From NCBI GenBank assembly GCA_934655875.1, contig CAKUHB010000044.1, positions 1-14,826 of the forward strand: a DNA stretch of 14,826 bases. The letters are read 5' to 3'. Made by a program: the position numbers and the translations under genes. A model generated the notes under the pieces. The model was given only the letters and a program-made list of their open reading frames with translations, was not told the origin of the DNA and did not search any database. The stretch comes from an uncultured Oscillospiraceae bacterium. Lineage in GTDB: Bacteria; Bacillota; Clostridia; Oscillospirales; Oscillospiraceae. This document shows, in pieces, positions 8,153 to 14,826 of the stretch; within the stretch, counting starts at the first letter, position 1; every line of letters begins with the position of its first letter.

Positions 8153-8180
8153 TTGACAGAACGGTATGACATAATAAAAA
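8153..8180 (+). promoter_or_regulatory. Possible internal promoter before the binding-protein gene
   Basis: A perfect TTGACA (8153-8158) is followed after 16 bp by TAAAAA (8175-8180), a four-of-six -10. An extra start here would raise binding-protein levels over permease levels, a common need in importers. The weak -10 makes this uncertain. Confidence 0.3.
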
Positions 8181-8198
8181 TGAAAAGGAGAAACACAA

Positions 8199-9755
8199 AT
8201 GAAAAAGTTCCTCGCGCTGCTGCTGGCGGCTCTGATGGTTCTGGCGATGTTCACCGCCTGCGCCAAGACTGCGACGCCCTCCCAGGAAGAAACCACCGCT
8301 CCCACCGAAACTGCGGAACCCGCCGCTCCCGCGGACGAAACTCCGGCTGACGCCCCGGCAGATGACAATCCCTTCGCAGAAGAAGTCACGCTGCACTGGG
8401 CATTCCCCGCGCTGCAGGACAGCTTCCCCGGCTTTGAGGCCATCAATGAGAAACTCAACGAGATCACAAAGGAAAAAATCAACGCCAAGATCGAGTTCGA
8501 GATGATCCCCCTCGGCGAGTACACCGAGAAGATGAACATGAAGTTCACGGCTGGCGAGGAATTTGATATCTGCTTCACCGGCGCATGGAACCCGTATCTG
8601 CCCGCCGTTGCGAAGGGCGCTTATGCCGAGTTGACGCAGGACGTTCTGGATAAGTACGCTCCTGACGTTGTCGCTGATCTTAACAGCTCTGTCTGGGATG
8701 CAATCCGTGTAAACGGCAAGCTCTACGGCATTCCGCTTCAGCAGATCTATGTCCGTCAGACCGGTATCCGCTTCAACACCGAGCTTCTGAACAAGTACGG
8801 CTTCGATCCCAGCACTGTCAAGACGCTCGACGATCTGGACGAGTATGCTGCGACCATCAAAGCCAGTGAGCCGGATGCCGTTGTGATTTATAATTACGGT
8901 CATCTTATTTATGAAAATATGGTCAACTATCTTGGCTATGATGTGATCGTTTCCAATACGACGCCGGGTGTTGTTTACTATGCTGCCGAAACTCCCGTTG
9001 TCTTCAACCAGTTTGAGTCTGAAGAATTCAAGGCTCTGTGTGAAAAGATGCGCGAGTGGAATCTGGCGGGCTACTTTCCGACAGACGCCGTTACCGGTGC
9101 TGACTCTGTAGGTGAGAATGACATCCGTGCGATCGACACCGACCCGGCGCACAAGCCCGGCGGCGACATCACCGAAGGTCAGCTTCGCGGCTATGACATC
9201 ACCGGCATTGCCTTCGGCGACTGCGCCATGACGACCGGCGCTGTGCAGGCGACGATCACCGCTGTCTCCGCAACCTCCAAGAACGTCGAGCGCGCTGTTG
9301 CGTTCATCAACCTCCTTGACTCCGATCCCGAAGTCCTGAACCTCATCTGCCACGGCATTGAGGGCACGGACTATGAATTCGTCGGCGACAAGGCTGACGG
9401 CCTCATCAAGCCCATCAGCGACTATCCCGGCATGCTGAGCTTCCTCGTCGGCAACGTCTTCAACGAGTACTACACCGACGCTTCTCAGGTCGGCACCTGG
9501 CCGGAAACTGCCGAGATCAACGCCAACGCGCAGGCCTCCTGCATCCTCGGCTTCGCATTCAACTCCGAGCCTGTTGCAACCCAGATCGCGCAGTGCTCCG
9601 CTGTTGTCGAAGAATATCTGCCCGCTCTCAACTGCGGCGCAGTCGATGTTGACAGCACGCTCGAAGCGTTCAACGCCGCTCTGAAGGACGCCGGCGTCGA
9701 GCAGATCATTGCCGAAATGCAGTCCCAGATCGACGCATGGCTGGCAACCAAGTAA
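8199..9755 (+). CDS. Extracellular solute-binding lipoprotein of the sugar ABC importer (LplA/YtcQ-like)
   Basis: This 518-residue lipoprotein captures the oligosaccharide outside the cell and delivers it to the two permeases upstream. A type II signal peptide with the lipobox MFTAC predicts lipid attachment at C21. A 40-45-residue Thr/Pro/Ala/Glu-rich linker follows, then the family 1-type binding fold beginning near VTLHWAFPALQDSFPGF. Length agrees with LplA/YtcQ-type proteins (about 500). Further family features are GEEFDICFTGAW, KLYGIPLQQIYVRQTGIRFN and a C-terminal run of helices ending QSQIDAWLATK. AAGGAG at 8185-8190 lies 8 nt before ATG 8199. The gene is the last of the transport operon, ended by a strong terminator. 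The ligand cannot be read from the sequence; the neighbouring rhamnosidases suggest a rhamnose-containing oligosaccharide. Confidence 0.92.
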   Translation: MKKFLALLLAALMVLAMFTACAKTATPSQEETTAPTETAEPAAPADETPADAPADDNPFAEEVTLHWAFPALQDSFPGFEAINEKLNEITKEKINAKIEFEMIPLGEYTEKMNMKFTAGEEFDICFTGAWNPYLPAVAKGAYAELTQDVLDKYAPDVVADLNSSVWDAIRVNGKLYGIPLQQIYVRQTGIRFNTELLNKYGFDPSTVKTLDDLDEYAATIKASEPDAVVIYNYGHLIYENMVNYLGYDVIVSNTTPGVVYYAAETPVVFNQFESEEFKALCEKMREWNLAGYFPTDAVTGADSVGENDIRAIDTDPAHKPGGDITEGQLRGYDITGIAFGDCAMTTGAVQATITAVSATSKNVERAVAFINLLDSDPEVLNLICHGIEGTDYEFVGDKADGLIKPISDYPGMLSFLVGNVFNEYYTDASQVGTWPETAEINANAQASCILGFAFNSEPVATQIAQCSAVVEEYLPALNCGAVDVDSTLEAFNAALKDAGVEQIIAEMQSQIDAWLATK

Positions 9756-9799
9756 ATAAACGACCCCATCAGGATTTTTAGTCTGACTGACTGAAGGAT

Positions 9800-9839
9800 G
9801 GGCAGGATGAGCCATCTCATTGCCTCATCCTGCCCGTTT
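9800..9839 (+). terminator. Intrinsic terminator of the importer operon
   Basis: GGGCAGGATGAG (9800-9811) pairs perfectly with CTCATCCTGCCC (9824-9835): a 12-bp stem with a 12-nt loop, followed by GTTTT. It begins 45 bp after the binding-protein stop and separates the importer from the downstream genes. Confidence 0.85.
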
Positions 9840-9875
9840 TGTATGCAAATTCTTTGAGGATGGAGAGATTATGCC

Positions 9876-10127
9876 ATGAAAAAAGCAATTTCCCTGTTCC
9901 TGGCGCTTGTCGTGCTTGTCAGCGTATTTGCCGGACTCGGTATCACTGCCTATGCCGTAGATACGCAGACGCTCCGGGTCGATCCGGTCAACGGCAGCGA
10001 CAGCGCCGCCGGTACGCAGGTTGCCCCCTTCCAGACGATTGAAAAGGCAAAAGCCGCTGCTGCAGCGCTGAGTGCAGGCGGTGATGTGACGGTACAGGAA
10101 GTGGTTTCTTCGGCATCTATCCGATGA
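9876..10127 (+). pseudogene. Secreted right-handed beta-helix protein, N-terminal remnant
   Basis: The 83-codon frame starts well: GGAGAG at 9862-9867 lies 8 nt before ATG 9876, and the product opens with a clean Sec signal peptide (cleavage probably after AYA, residue 27). The mature part, LRVDPVNGSDSAAGT then APFQTIEKAKAAAAAL and GGDVTVQ, is the usual first stretch of large parallel beta-helix proteins (DUF1565 or pectate-lyase-like), which normally have several hundred residues. The frame breaks straight after GDVTV. The +1 frame stays open to 10296 and the third frame to about 10192, and both contain short stretches that could be decayed continuation, but neither is convincing. The best reading is a broken extracellular enzyme or glycan-binding protein of the same sugar-utilisation locus. 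A real 83-aa secreted peptide is possible but less likely. Confidence 0.6.
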
Positions 10128-10291
10128 CACACAGCATAACTCTGTTGCCTTTCTCAAATATCGGGGCGATGATGCCAGGCCAAAATTAAATTCCGAACCA
10201 ACTCTAAGTCCGCCCATTTTGCCCAGCATATACCCCAACAGTCAGAACAGCATACCGTTTCAAATGCCATCTAACTTGGTGACATTCGAGA

Positions 10292-10297
10292 TATAAT
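10292..10297 (+). promoter_or_regulatory. Candidate -10 box for the GH20-GH78 operon
   Basis: A perfect TATAAT is seen, with no matching -35 at the usual distance. A TTCAAA at 10259-10264 starts 33 bp before it, close to the 30-bp distance between the last importer operator and its -10. Activation by the same AraC-type regulator is conceivable but rests on six bases. The start would be near 10304, giving a leader of about 160 nt. Confidence 0.3.
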
Positions 10298-10370
10298 TTC
10301 GTTTAGCGCAGATCGTACGGATTTTGGAACTGTTCTGCAAGGCTTGCATCAAGTACTTCCTATATAACCA

Positions 10371-10399
10371 GCTGCGCCCTGCGCATAGCGGGGCGCAGC
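10371..10399 (+). promoter_or_regulatory. GC-rich hairpin in the GH20-GH78 leader
   Basis: GCTGCGCCC (10371-10379) pairs perfectly with GGGCGCAGC (10391-10399). Inside it, CGC (10382-10384) can pair with GCG (10388-10390) around an ATA loop, leaving a 2-nt bulge. No run of T follows, so it is not a standard intrinsic terminator. It lies 63 bp before the GH20-like start and could be a leader structure, an mRNA-stabilising element or a relic. Confidence 0.4.
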
Positions 10400-10462
10400 G
10401 CCTAAATTTGAAGATGAGCAACAGAAATCATACTGCTGAAATGATAAAAAGGAGCCATCATT

Positions 10463-12094
10463 ATGGATAATTCCACACCGTTCCGCACGTTTGGAACCAT
10501 GCTCGACTGTTCGAGAAACGCTGTGCCGAATCTGCACACGCTCAAAAAGTGGATCGATCTCACGGCAAGCCTCGGTTACAATACTCTGCTTTTGTACACC
10601 GAGGATACCTACGAGGTACCGGACGAGCCGTACTTCGGCTATATGCGCGGACGCTACACGCAGGCCGAGCTGCGCGAACTGGACGCATATGCCAACGAGC
10701 GCGGCATGACGATCATGCCCTGCATCCAGACGCTGGCGCATCTGTACGCCATCAAGCGCTGGCCGGAGTACTGGCCGCATTTTGACACGGACGATATTCT
10801 GCTGGCGGGCGACGAGCGGGTGTATACGCTCATTGACCATATGTTCCGGAGCCTTGCCGCGTCGCTCTCCTGCCGGACGATCCATCTCGGTATGGACGAG
10901 GCGGAGATGTTCGCGCGCGGCCGGTATTACAACCAGCACGGCGACTGCAACCGCTCACAGGCGTTGCTTGCGCATTTGCAGCGCATATGTGAAATCGGCG
11001 AAACATATGGCTTCCGCTTCCTGATCTGGTCGGATATGTTCTTTAAGCTGGCGACCGGCGGACAGTATTATGCCCAAAACGCTCAGATCGACGAATCTGT
11101 GCGCGAAAAGATCCCGGCAAACGTGGAGCTCGTCTACTGGGACTATTATTCGACGGACAAAAAACGCTATGACGGCATGATCGAGGCACATCAGAAGCTG
11201 AAGCCCGGCACATGGTTCGCGGGCGGCCTGTGGAAGTGGACGGGCTATGCCCCGCACAACGGCTATAGCATGAATATCACAAAAGCAGCGCTTGCAAGCT
11301 GCCGGGAACATGGCGTGCAGGATGTATTCTTCACCATGTGGGGCGACGACGGCGGGGAATGCTCCCCGTTTACGCTCCTGCCGTCGCTGTTCTATGCTTC
11401 GGAGCTTGCGAAGGGCGAAACCGATGACGAAACGATCAAGACGCATTTTGCGCAGCGCTTCGGTGCAGCCTTCGACGATTTCATGCAGCTGGATCTGCCC
11501 GGAACGCGCAACGGCCTTGACGACAACGTTCGGAATCTGGATAAATTCTTACTGTATAATGATCCGTTCATGGGCATGATGGATCAGACGGTTTTGTCCG
11601 GTGAGGGCGCACAGTTCGGCACGTGCGCCGAACGGCTGGAGACGCTGCAGACGCTGCCGGAGTGGGGGTACCTATTTGAGACGCTCGGTGCGCTGTGCCG
11701 GGTGCTGGAGATCAAGGCGGAACTTGGCGTCCGCGTCCACGAGGCATATCGCACAGGAGATAAAACAGCGCTTCGTGCCATGCTCACGGAGCTTGACGAG
11801 ACATTTGTGCGTCTGGAACGCTTTCATGATGCCTATCAGGCACAGTGGATGCAGGAAAACAAGCCGCATGGCTTTGACGTGCAGGACATCCGGCTCGGCG
11901 GTCTGATGCAGAGAGTAAAGACCTGCCGTGCGCGGTTGGAGGATTACTGCGCCGGACGGCTCGACCGGTTGGAAGAACTGGAAGCAGCGCAGCTTGATTT
12001 CTTCGATCACGGAAAGCGCTGCGCAGAGCCGGTCGCCACGCATTGGGGACAGATCGCGACAGCAAATATTGTCTATATGACGATGCTTTGGTGA
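10463..12094 (+). CDS. GH20-like glycoside hydrolase (beta-N-acetylhexosaminidase type)
   Basis: This is a 543-residue cytoplasmic enzyme without a signal peptide. The catalytic TIM barrel starts almost at once with GTMLDCSRNAV, then LLLYTEDTYEVPDEPYFGY and PCIQTLAHL. The GH20 Asp-Glu pair is D145-E146 in HLGMDEAE; in this family the Asp orients the substrate acetamido group and the Glu is the acid. Active-site aromatic segments follow: SDMFFKLATGGQYY, YWDYYSTDK, GGLWKWTGYAPHN and TMWGDDGGECS. A helical C-terminal region completes it. Close relatives such as streptococcal GH20C-type enzymes carry about 80-100 more residues in front (a GH20b-like domain) which are absent here. The start is nevertheless well supported by AAGGAG 8 nt before ATG 10463 and an upstream in-frame stop. 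The stop overlaps or nearly abuts the GH78 gene. Removal of terminal beta-HexNAc is the family role; the true substrate is unknown. Confidence 0.82.
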   Translation: MDNSTPFRTFGTMLDCSRNAVPNLHTLKKWIDLTASLGYNTLLLYTEDTYEVPDEPYFGYMRGRYTQAELRELDAYANERGMTIMPCIQTLAHLYAIKRWPEYWPHFDTDDILLAGDERVYTLIDHMFRSLAASLSCRTIHLGMDEAEMFARGRYYNQHGDCNRSQALLAHLQRICEIGETYGFRFLIWSDMFFKLATGGQYYAQNAQIDESVREKIPANVELVYWDYYSTDKKRYDGMIEAHQKLKPGTWFAGGLWKWTGYAPHNGYSMNITKAALASCREHGVQDVFFTMWGDDGGECSPFTLLPSLFYASELAKGETDDETIKTHFAQRFGAAFDDFMQLDLPGTRNGLDDNVRNLDKFLLYNDPFMGMMDQTVLSGEGAQFGTCAERLETLQTLPEWGYLFETLGALCRVLEIKAELGVRVHEAYRTGDKTALRAMLTELDETFVRLERFHDAYQAQWMQENKPHGFDVQDIRLGGLMQRVKTCRARLEDYCAGRLDRLEELEAAQLDFFDHGKRCAEPVATHWGQIATANIVYMTMLW

Positions 12095-12099
12095 AAAAT

Positions 12100-14295
12100 A
12101 TGAGTCAAATTTTAGAGCACGCAAGTTGGATCTATCCATCGGAGGATATCGGCGAAATATGCCCTGTTTTCCGAAAGCATTTTACCGCGCGCCCCGGTGC
12201 AGCAGCAAAGCTGGAAATCACCGCATTCGGCGTCTACGAAGCGTTTCTGAACGGGCAGCGGATCGGGAGTTTCTTTCTGGCTCCCGGCTGGACAAGCTAT
12301 CCGACGCGCCTGCAGGTACAGATCTATGATCTGACGGCGCTGCTGCGCGAGGAAAATGAACTGACCGTTACGCTCGGAAAGGGCTGGTTCGCCGGACGGA
12401 TTTCTGCCGGTGTTTATCAGGCGATTGCGGACGGCCCGCGTCTGCTGGCAGCACTGCATCTGACCGACGCGGACGGCATGCGGGAATATGCGACCGACGA
12501 AAGCTGGCAATGGGCCGAAAGCCCGATCCGGTTCAGCGATATTTACGACGGCGAAACGTATGATGCGCGCGTCACACCGGAAAACTGGCGCTTCTGCCGG
12601 ACGGATAGCTGCGGCAAGCAGATGCTGATCCCGCAGGAGGGCGAGATCGTTACAGAGCATGAACGACTCAAGCCGGTCGCGGTTCTGCATACGCCGAAGG
12701 GCGAAATGGTGCTCGATTTTGGACAGGAGATCACGGGTTACGCGGAATTTACCGTGCAGGCCCGCGCGGGTGAGCGCGTTCTGCTCTCCTGCGCAGAGGT
12801 GCTCGACGCAGACGGAAATTTCTATACGGAAAACTACCGCAGTGCAAAATCCAGAATCGAGTATATCTGCCGTGGCGGAATCCAGACCGGCCGCACACAC
12901 CACACGTTTTACGGCTTTCGCTATCTGCGTGTGGACGAAGCGCCGGAGGGTTGGCAGGCAGAGAATTTCACAGCGGTCTGCGTCTATTCCGATCTGCAAA
13001 GAACCGGATGGATTCGCACGTCCGATCCGCTTTTGAACCAGCTGTATCAGAACATTGTCTGGGGAGAAAAGGACAACCTGCTGGACGTGCCGACCGACTG
13101 CCCGCAGCGCGACGAGCGGCTTGGCTGGACAGGCGACGCGCAGGTCTCCATCCGTGCGATTGCATGCACGTTTGATGGGAAGCGATTTTTTACAAAATGG
13201 CTGCGCGATATGGCAGCGGAGCAGCGCGGGGACGGCGCGGTTTCCCACTTTGTCCCGAATGTCGGCCTTTTCACGAAAGATCCCGTGCTGTTTTGCGGCG
13301 GCTCGGCGTGGGCGGACGCGGCGGTGATCTGCCCGTGGCAGCTCTATCAGGCTTATGGTGACAAGGAACTCCTGCGTGAGCATCTTCCCATGATGCAGAA
13401 ATGGGTCGAATATGTACGCAGAGCTGCCGGAGACGGCTGCATCTGGAGCACCGGTCATCACTATGGCGACTGGCTGGCGCTCGATGCCGGAGAGGGCAAT
13501 TATACCGGCGCTTCCCGCAAGGAATTTATCGCAACGGCATTCTATGCGCATTCCGCACAGCTTCTGGCACAGGCAATGGACGCGCTGGATATGGACGGCG
13601 CTGCATATCATCGGCTGTTTGAAACGATCCGTGCCGCACACCAGAACGCATTCCCGGACTGCCGAACGCAGACCGAATGTGCATTGGCGCTGCATTTTGG
13701 TCTTGCGGCGGCTCCTGACCGCGTTGCCGCGCAGCTTGCAGAGCTGGTTCGGAGCAACGGGAATCGACTGACGACCGGCTTTGTCGGAACGCCGTATTTG
13801 TTACACGCGCTGAGTGAAAACGGCTATGCACAGACGGCCTATGACCTTCTTTTGCAGACGAAAGCCCCATCATGGCTGTTCTCTGTCAAAATGGGCGCAA
13901 CGACCGTCTGGGAGCATTGGGACAGCCGAAAGGCAGACGGCTCGTTCTGGAGCACAGATATGAATTCGTTCAATCACCATGCCTACGGCGCGGTAGCCGA
14001 CTGGCTGTATGCCGCGGCGGGAGGTATCCGTCCGGGGAAGCCGGGCTATGAAACCGTGCTGTTCTCACCCATTCCAAACCGGCGACTGCAGCGATTTGAA
14101 GTAGTAGTAAATACGCCGCACGGAAAAGTGTGTTCATGCTGGAAATGGAACGGCCCCACAGTGACATATGTTCTTACTACGCCGGTCAGTGCCGAGATTC
14201 GGCTTGGTGGTGAACAGCACAATGTTGCAGCGGGAACATACACCTTTGTTCGGGGGGATACGACAAATCGCCGTATGAAGCAAAGGATTTTCTGA
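12100..14295 (+). CDS. GH78 alpha-L-rhamnosidase
   Basis: This 731-residue enzyme releases terminal alpha-L-rhamnose by inversion. The N-terminus holds the bacterial rhamnosidase N domain (HASWIYPSEDIGEICPVFRK, FGVYEAFLNGQRIG, LAPGWTSYPTRLQ). A concanavalin-like module (VLDFGQEITGYAEF, CAEVLDADGNFYTENYR) follows, then the (alpha/alpha)6 barrel. Its signature DCPQRDERLGWTGD supplies D333, the probable general acid E339 and D346. The probable base is E605 in ATTVWEHWDS. A C-terminal beta-sandwich (VVVNTPHGKVCSCWKW) ends it. There is no signal peptide, so it acts in the cytoplasm. ATG 12100 is preceded by GGTG at 12090-12093. GTG 12091, which overlaps the GH20-like stop by 4 bp, is an alternative adding three residues. 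Either way the two genes are translationally coupled. The protein is at the short end of the family; CBM67-type additions are not evident. Confidence 0.93.
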   Translation: MSQILEHASWIYPSEDIGEICPVFRKHFTARPGAAAKLEITAFGVYEAFLNGQRIGSFFLAPGWTSYPTRLQVQIYDLTALLREENELTVTLGKGWFAGRISAGVYQAIADGPRLLAALHLTDADGMREYATDESWQWAESPIRFSDIYDGETYDARVTPENWRFCRTDSCGKQMLIPQEGEIVTEHERLKPVAVLHTPKGEMVLDFGQEITGYAEFTVQARAGERVLLSCAEVLDADGNFYTENYRSAKSRIEYICRGGIQTGRTHHTFYGFRYLRVDEAPEGWQAENFTAVCVYSDLQRTGWIRTSDPLLNQLYQNIVWGEKDNLLDVPTDCPQRDERLGWTGDAQVSIRAIACTFDGKRFFTKWLRDMAAEQRGDGAVSHFVPNVGLFTKDPVLFCGGSAWADAAVICPWQLYQAYGDKELLREHLPMMQKWVEYVRRAAGDGCIWSTGHHYGDWLALDAGEGNYTGASRKEFIATAFYAHSAQLLAQAMDALDMDGAAYHRLFETIRAAHQNAFPDCRTQTECALALHFGLAAAPDRVAAQLAELVRSNGNRLTTGFVGTPYLLHALSENGYAQTAYDLLLQTKAPSWLFSVKMGATTVWEHWDSRKADGSFWSTDMNSFNHHAYGAVADWLYAAAGGIRPGKPGYETVLFSPIPNRRLQRFEVVVNTPHGKVCSCWKWNGPTVTYVLTTPVSAEIRLGGEQHNVAAGTYTFVRGDTTNRRMKQRIF

Positions 14296-14412
14296 ACGTT
14301 CGAAGATAATTCGCGGTTGCCCATAGCGCCCATCGGAGTTATTAGCAAATGTAGATATGAGAGCTGCACCTAAAAATATGATAGTTGGCTTGTGTCATTT
14401 TGAGCCATGCCA

Positions 14413-14421
14413 TGTTATAAT
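14413..14421 (+). promoter_or_regulatory. Extended -10 promoter of the XRE-type regulator
   Basis: TGT followed by a perfect TATAAT (14416-14421) forms an extended -10 element, which can work without a good -35; none is seen at 17 bp (TTGTGT at 14390 is 20 bp away). The start would be near 14428, giving a very short leader before TTG 14444. The rest of the 148-bp gap after the GH78 gene shows no clear terminator. Confidence 0.5.
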
Positions 14422-14443
14422 AAATACGGAGAAAGAGTAGCAA

Positions 14444-14782
14444 TTGAACGAGCAAAAACTGTATCAATATCTGGGCGCAAATGTCTATCGGCTGAGGAAA
14501 CAGCGTGGGTTGACACAGCCCGAACTTGCTGCATATATTGGCTGCAATCAGAAGTATATCTCACAAATTGAGACAGGCGCTGCAAAAGCAAGCGTTTCGA
14601 TTTGTTATAAGATAGCAAATACTTTTTCGGTATCGGTCGATTCGCTCTTTGCGGACCCGGAAAAATACGTGAACTCTGGTGAGAATACTTCAGATAGAGA
14701 GTTCGCTGAGAGTATCACTCGAACGATTATTCAATACATAGATGCAAAGAAAGGGGCTGTCTCACTAAGAGGCAGCTCCTAA
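14444..14782 (+). CDS. Small XRE-family helix-turn-helix regulator
   Basis: This is a 112-residue DNA-binding protein with a Cro/C1-type helix-turn-helix at about residues 11-66: RLRKQRGLTQPELAAYIG, then NQKYISQIETGAAKASVSIC and IANTFSVSVDSLF. The tail of about 45 residues is unassigned and ends DAKKGAVSLRGSS. The start is TTG 14444, supported by the purine-rich GGAGAAAGAG at 14428-14437 and by the family N-terminus; no ATG fits. The region is more AT-rich than the sugar genes and has its own promoter, so it looks independent of them. It may belong to a neighbouring mobile or regulatory unit beyond the window. The target is unknown. The last codons form a hairpin, suggesting the native end may have been altered. 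Confidence 0.75.
   Translation: MNEQKLYQYLGANVYRLRKQRGLTQPELAAYIGCNQKYISQIETGAAKASVSICYKIANTFSVSVDSLFADPEKYVNSGENTSDREFAESITRTIIQYIDAKKGAVSLRGSS
14753..14779 (-). terminator. Hairpin overlapping the end of the XRE-type gene
   Basis: GGGGCTGTCTC (14753-14763) and GAGGCAGCTCC (14769-14779) form an 11-bp stem with two G-U pairs and a 5-nt loop. Read on the minus strand the stem is followed by TTTCTTT, which fits a terminator for a convergent gene from the right. On the plus strand it is followed by TAAAAATT, which fits poorly. Confidence 0.4.
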
Positions 14783-14789
14783 AAATTAC

Positions 14790-14820
14790 GAAGCCCGGCT
14801 CTTGCACAGAGTCGGGCTTC
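14790..14820 (-). terminator. Intrinsic terminator, probably for a convergent gene or bidirectional
   Basis: GAAGCCCGGCTCT (14790-14802) pairs with AGAGTCGGGCTTC (14808-14820): a 13-bp stem with one G-U pair and a 5-nt loop. On the minus strand it is followed by GTAATTTTTAGG, a reasonable T-rich tract. The plus-strand tail runs off the window (GGCGTA), so use in that direction cannot be judged. Confidence 0.6.
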
Positions 14821-14826
14821 GGCGTA

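Larger units (their letters stand above)
10128..10462 (+). other. Non-coding gap: decayed sequence and leader of the GH20-GH78 operon
   Basis: No plausible complete gene is seen here. The left part probably holds decayed beta-helix sequence. The right part holds a candidate -10 (10292-10297), a stable GC-rich hairpin (10371-10399) and the AAGGAG ribosome binding site (10449-10454) of the GH20-like gene. In-frame stops (for example TAA at 10445-10447) exclude an upstream extension of that gene. Confidence 0.55.

Noticed and set aside
7590..9815. A very long open frame (741 codons) on the minus strand across the permease and binding-protein genes.
   Set aside because: It is antisense to two certain genes, crosses the terminator region, has no recognisable domain, and arises from the codon bias of the genes opposite.
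9825..10238. A 137-codon minus-strand frame opposite the beta-helix remnant.
   Set aside because: It spans the importer terminator and is antisense to a signal peptide; no ribosome binding site or domain is visible.
12112..13695. A 527-codon open frame on the minus strand within the GH78 gene.
   Set aside because: The plus-strand frame has unmistakable GH78 motifs throughout; the antisense frame has none of any family.
14296..14412. A possible terminator after the GH78 gene around GTTGCCCATAGCGCCCATC.
   Set aside because: The repeated CCCAT blocks are direct, not inverted, and no T tract follows.

Overview
The window looks like a piece of a gut-type Bacillota (Clostridia, Oscillospirales-like) chromosome. 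The base composition is fairly GC-rich, the Shine-Dalgarno sequences are strong, and the gene families are those of anaerobic plant- or glycan-degrading Firmicutes. This taxonomic placement is inference. The theme is uptake and cleavage of rhamnose-containing oligosaccharides. No tRNA, rRNA or CRISPR array was seen.

Layout, left to right. (1) 1-~395: the left end of an IS3-type insertion element with a truncated OrfA. It sits inside, and destroys, a D-lyxose isomerase-type gene (391-840, minus). (2) 391-6026, minus strand: an operon of a membrane-bound AraC-type regulator (3777-6026), a 974-aa GH106-like glycosidase (866-3790, overlapping the regulator gene by 14 bp) and the broken isomerase. 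(3) 6027-6300: the divergent control region. It carries four near-identical direct repeats in two 42-bp-spaced pairs, directly next to a promoter. (4) 6301-9755, plus strand: an LplB/LplC/LplA-like ABC importer (two permeases and a lipoprotein binding protein, no ATPase), closed by a strong intrinsic terminator (9800-9839). (5) 9876-10127: the N-terminal stub of a secreted beta-helix protein, followed by decayed sequence. (6) 10463-14295: a GH20-like glycosidase and a GH78 alpha-L-rhamnosidase, translationally coupled. (7) 14444-14782: a small XRE-type regulator from a more AT-rich stretch, with hairpins that fit terminators for a convergent gene beyond the right edge.

Working model. The membrane regulator senses a glycan-derived signal outside the cell and activates the importer (and perhaps its own operon) through the repeat array. 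The importer brings in short rhamnosides, powered by an ATPase encoded elsewhere. The three glycosidases, none with a signal peptide, trim the oligosaccharide in the cytoplasm. The pairing of two rhamnosidase-type enzymes with a GH20-type enzyme allows either a pectin (rhamnogalacturonan) substrate or a rhamnose/N-acetylhexosamine polymer such as those of streptococcal or enterococcal cell walls. The sequence alone does not decide between them.
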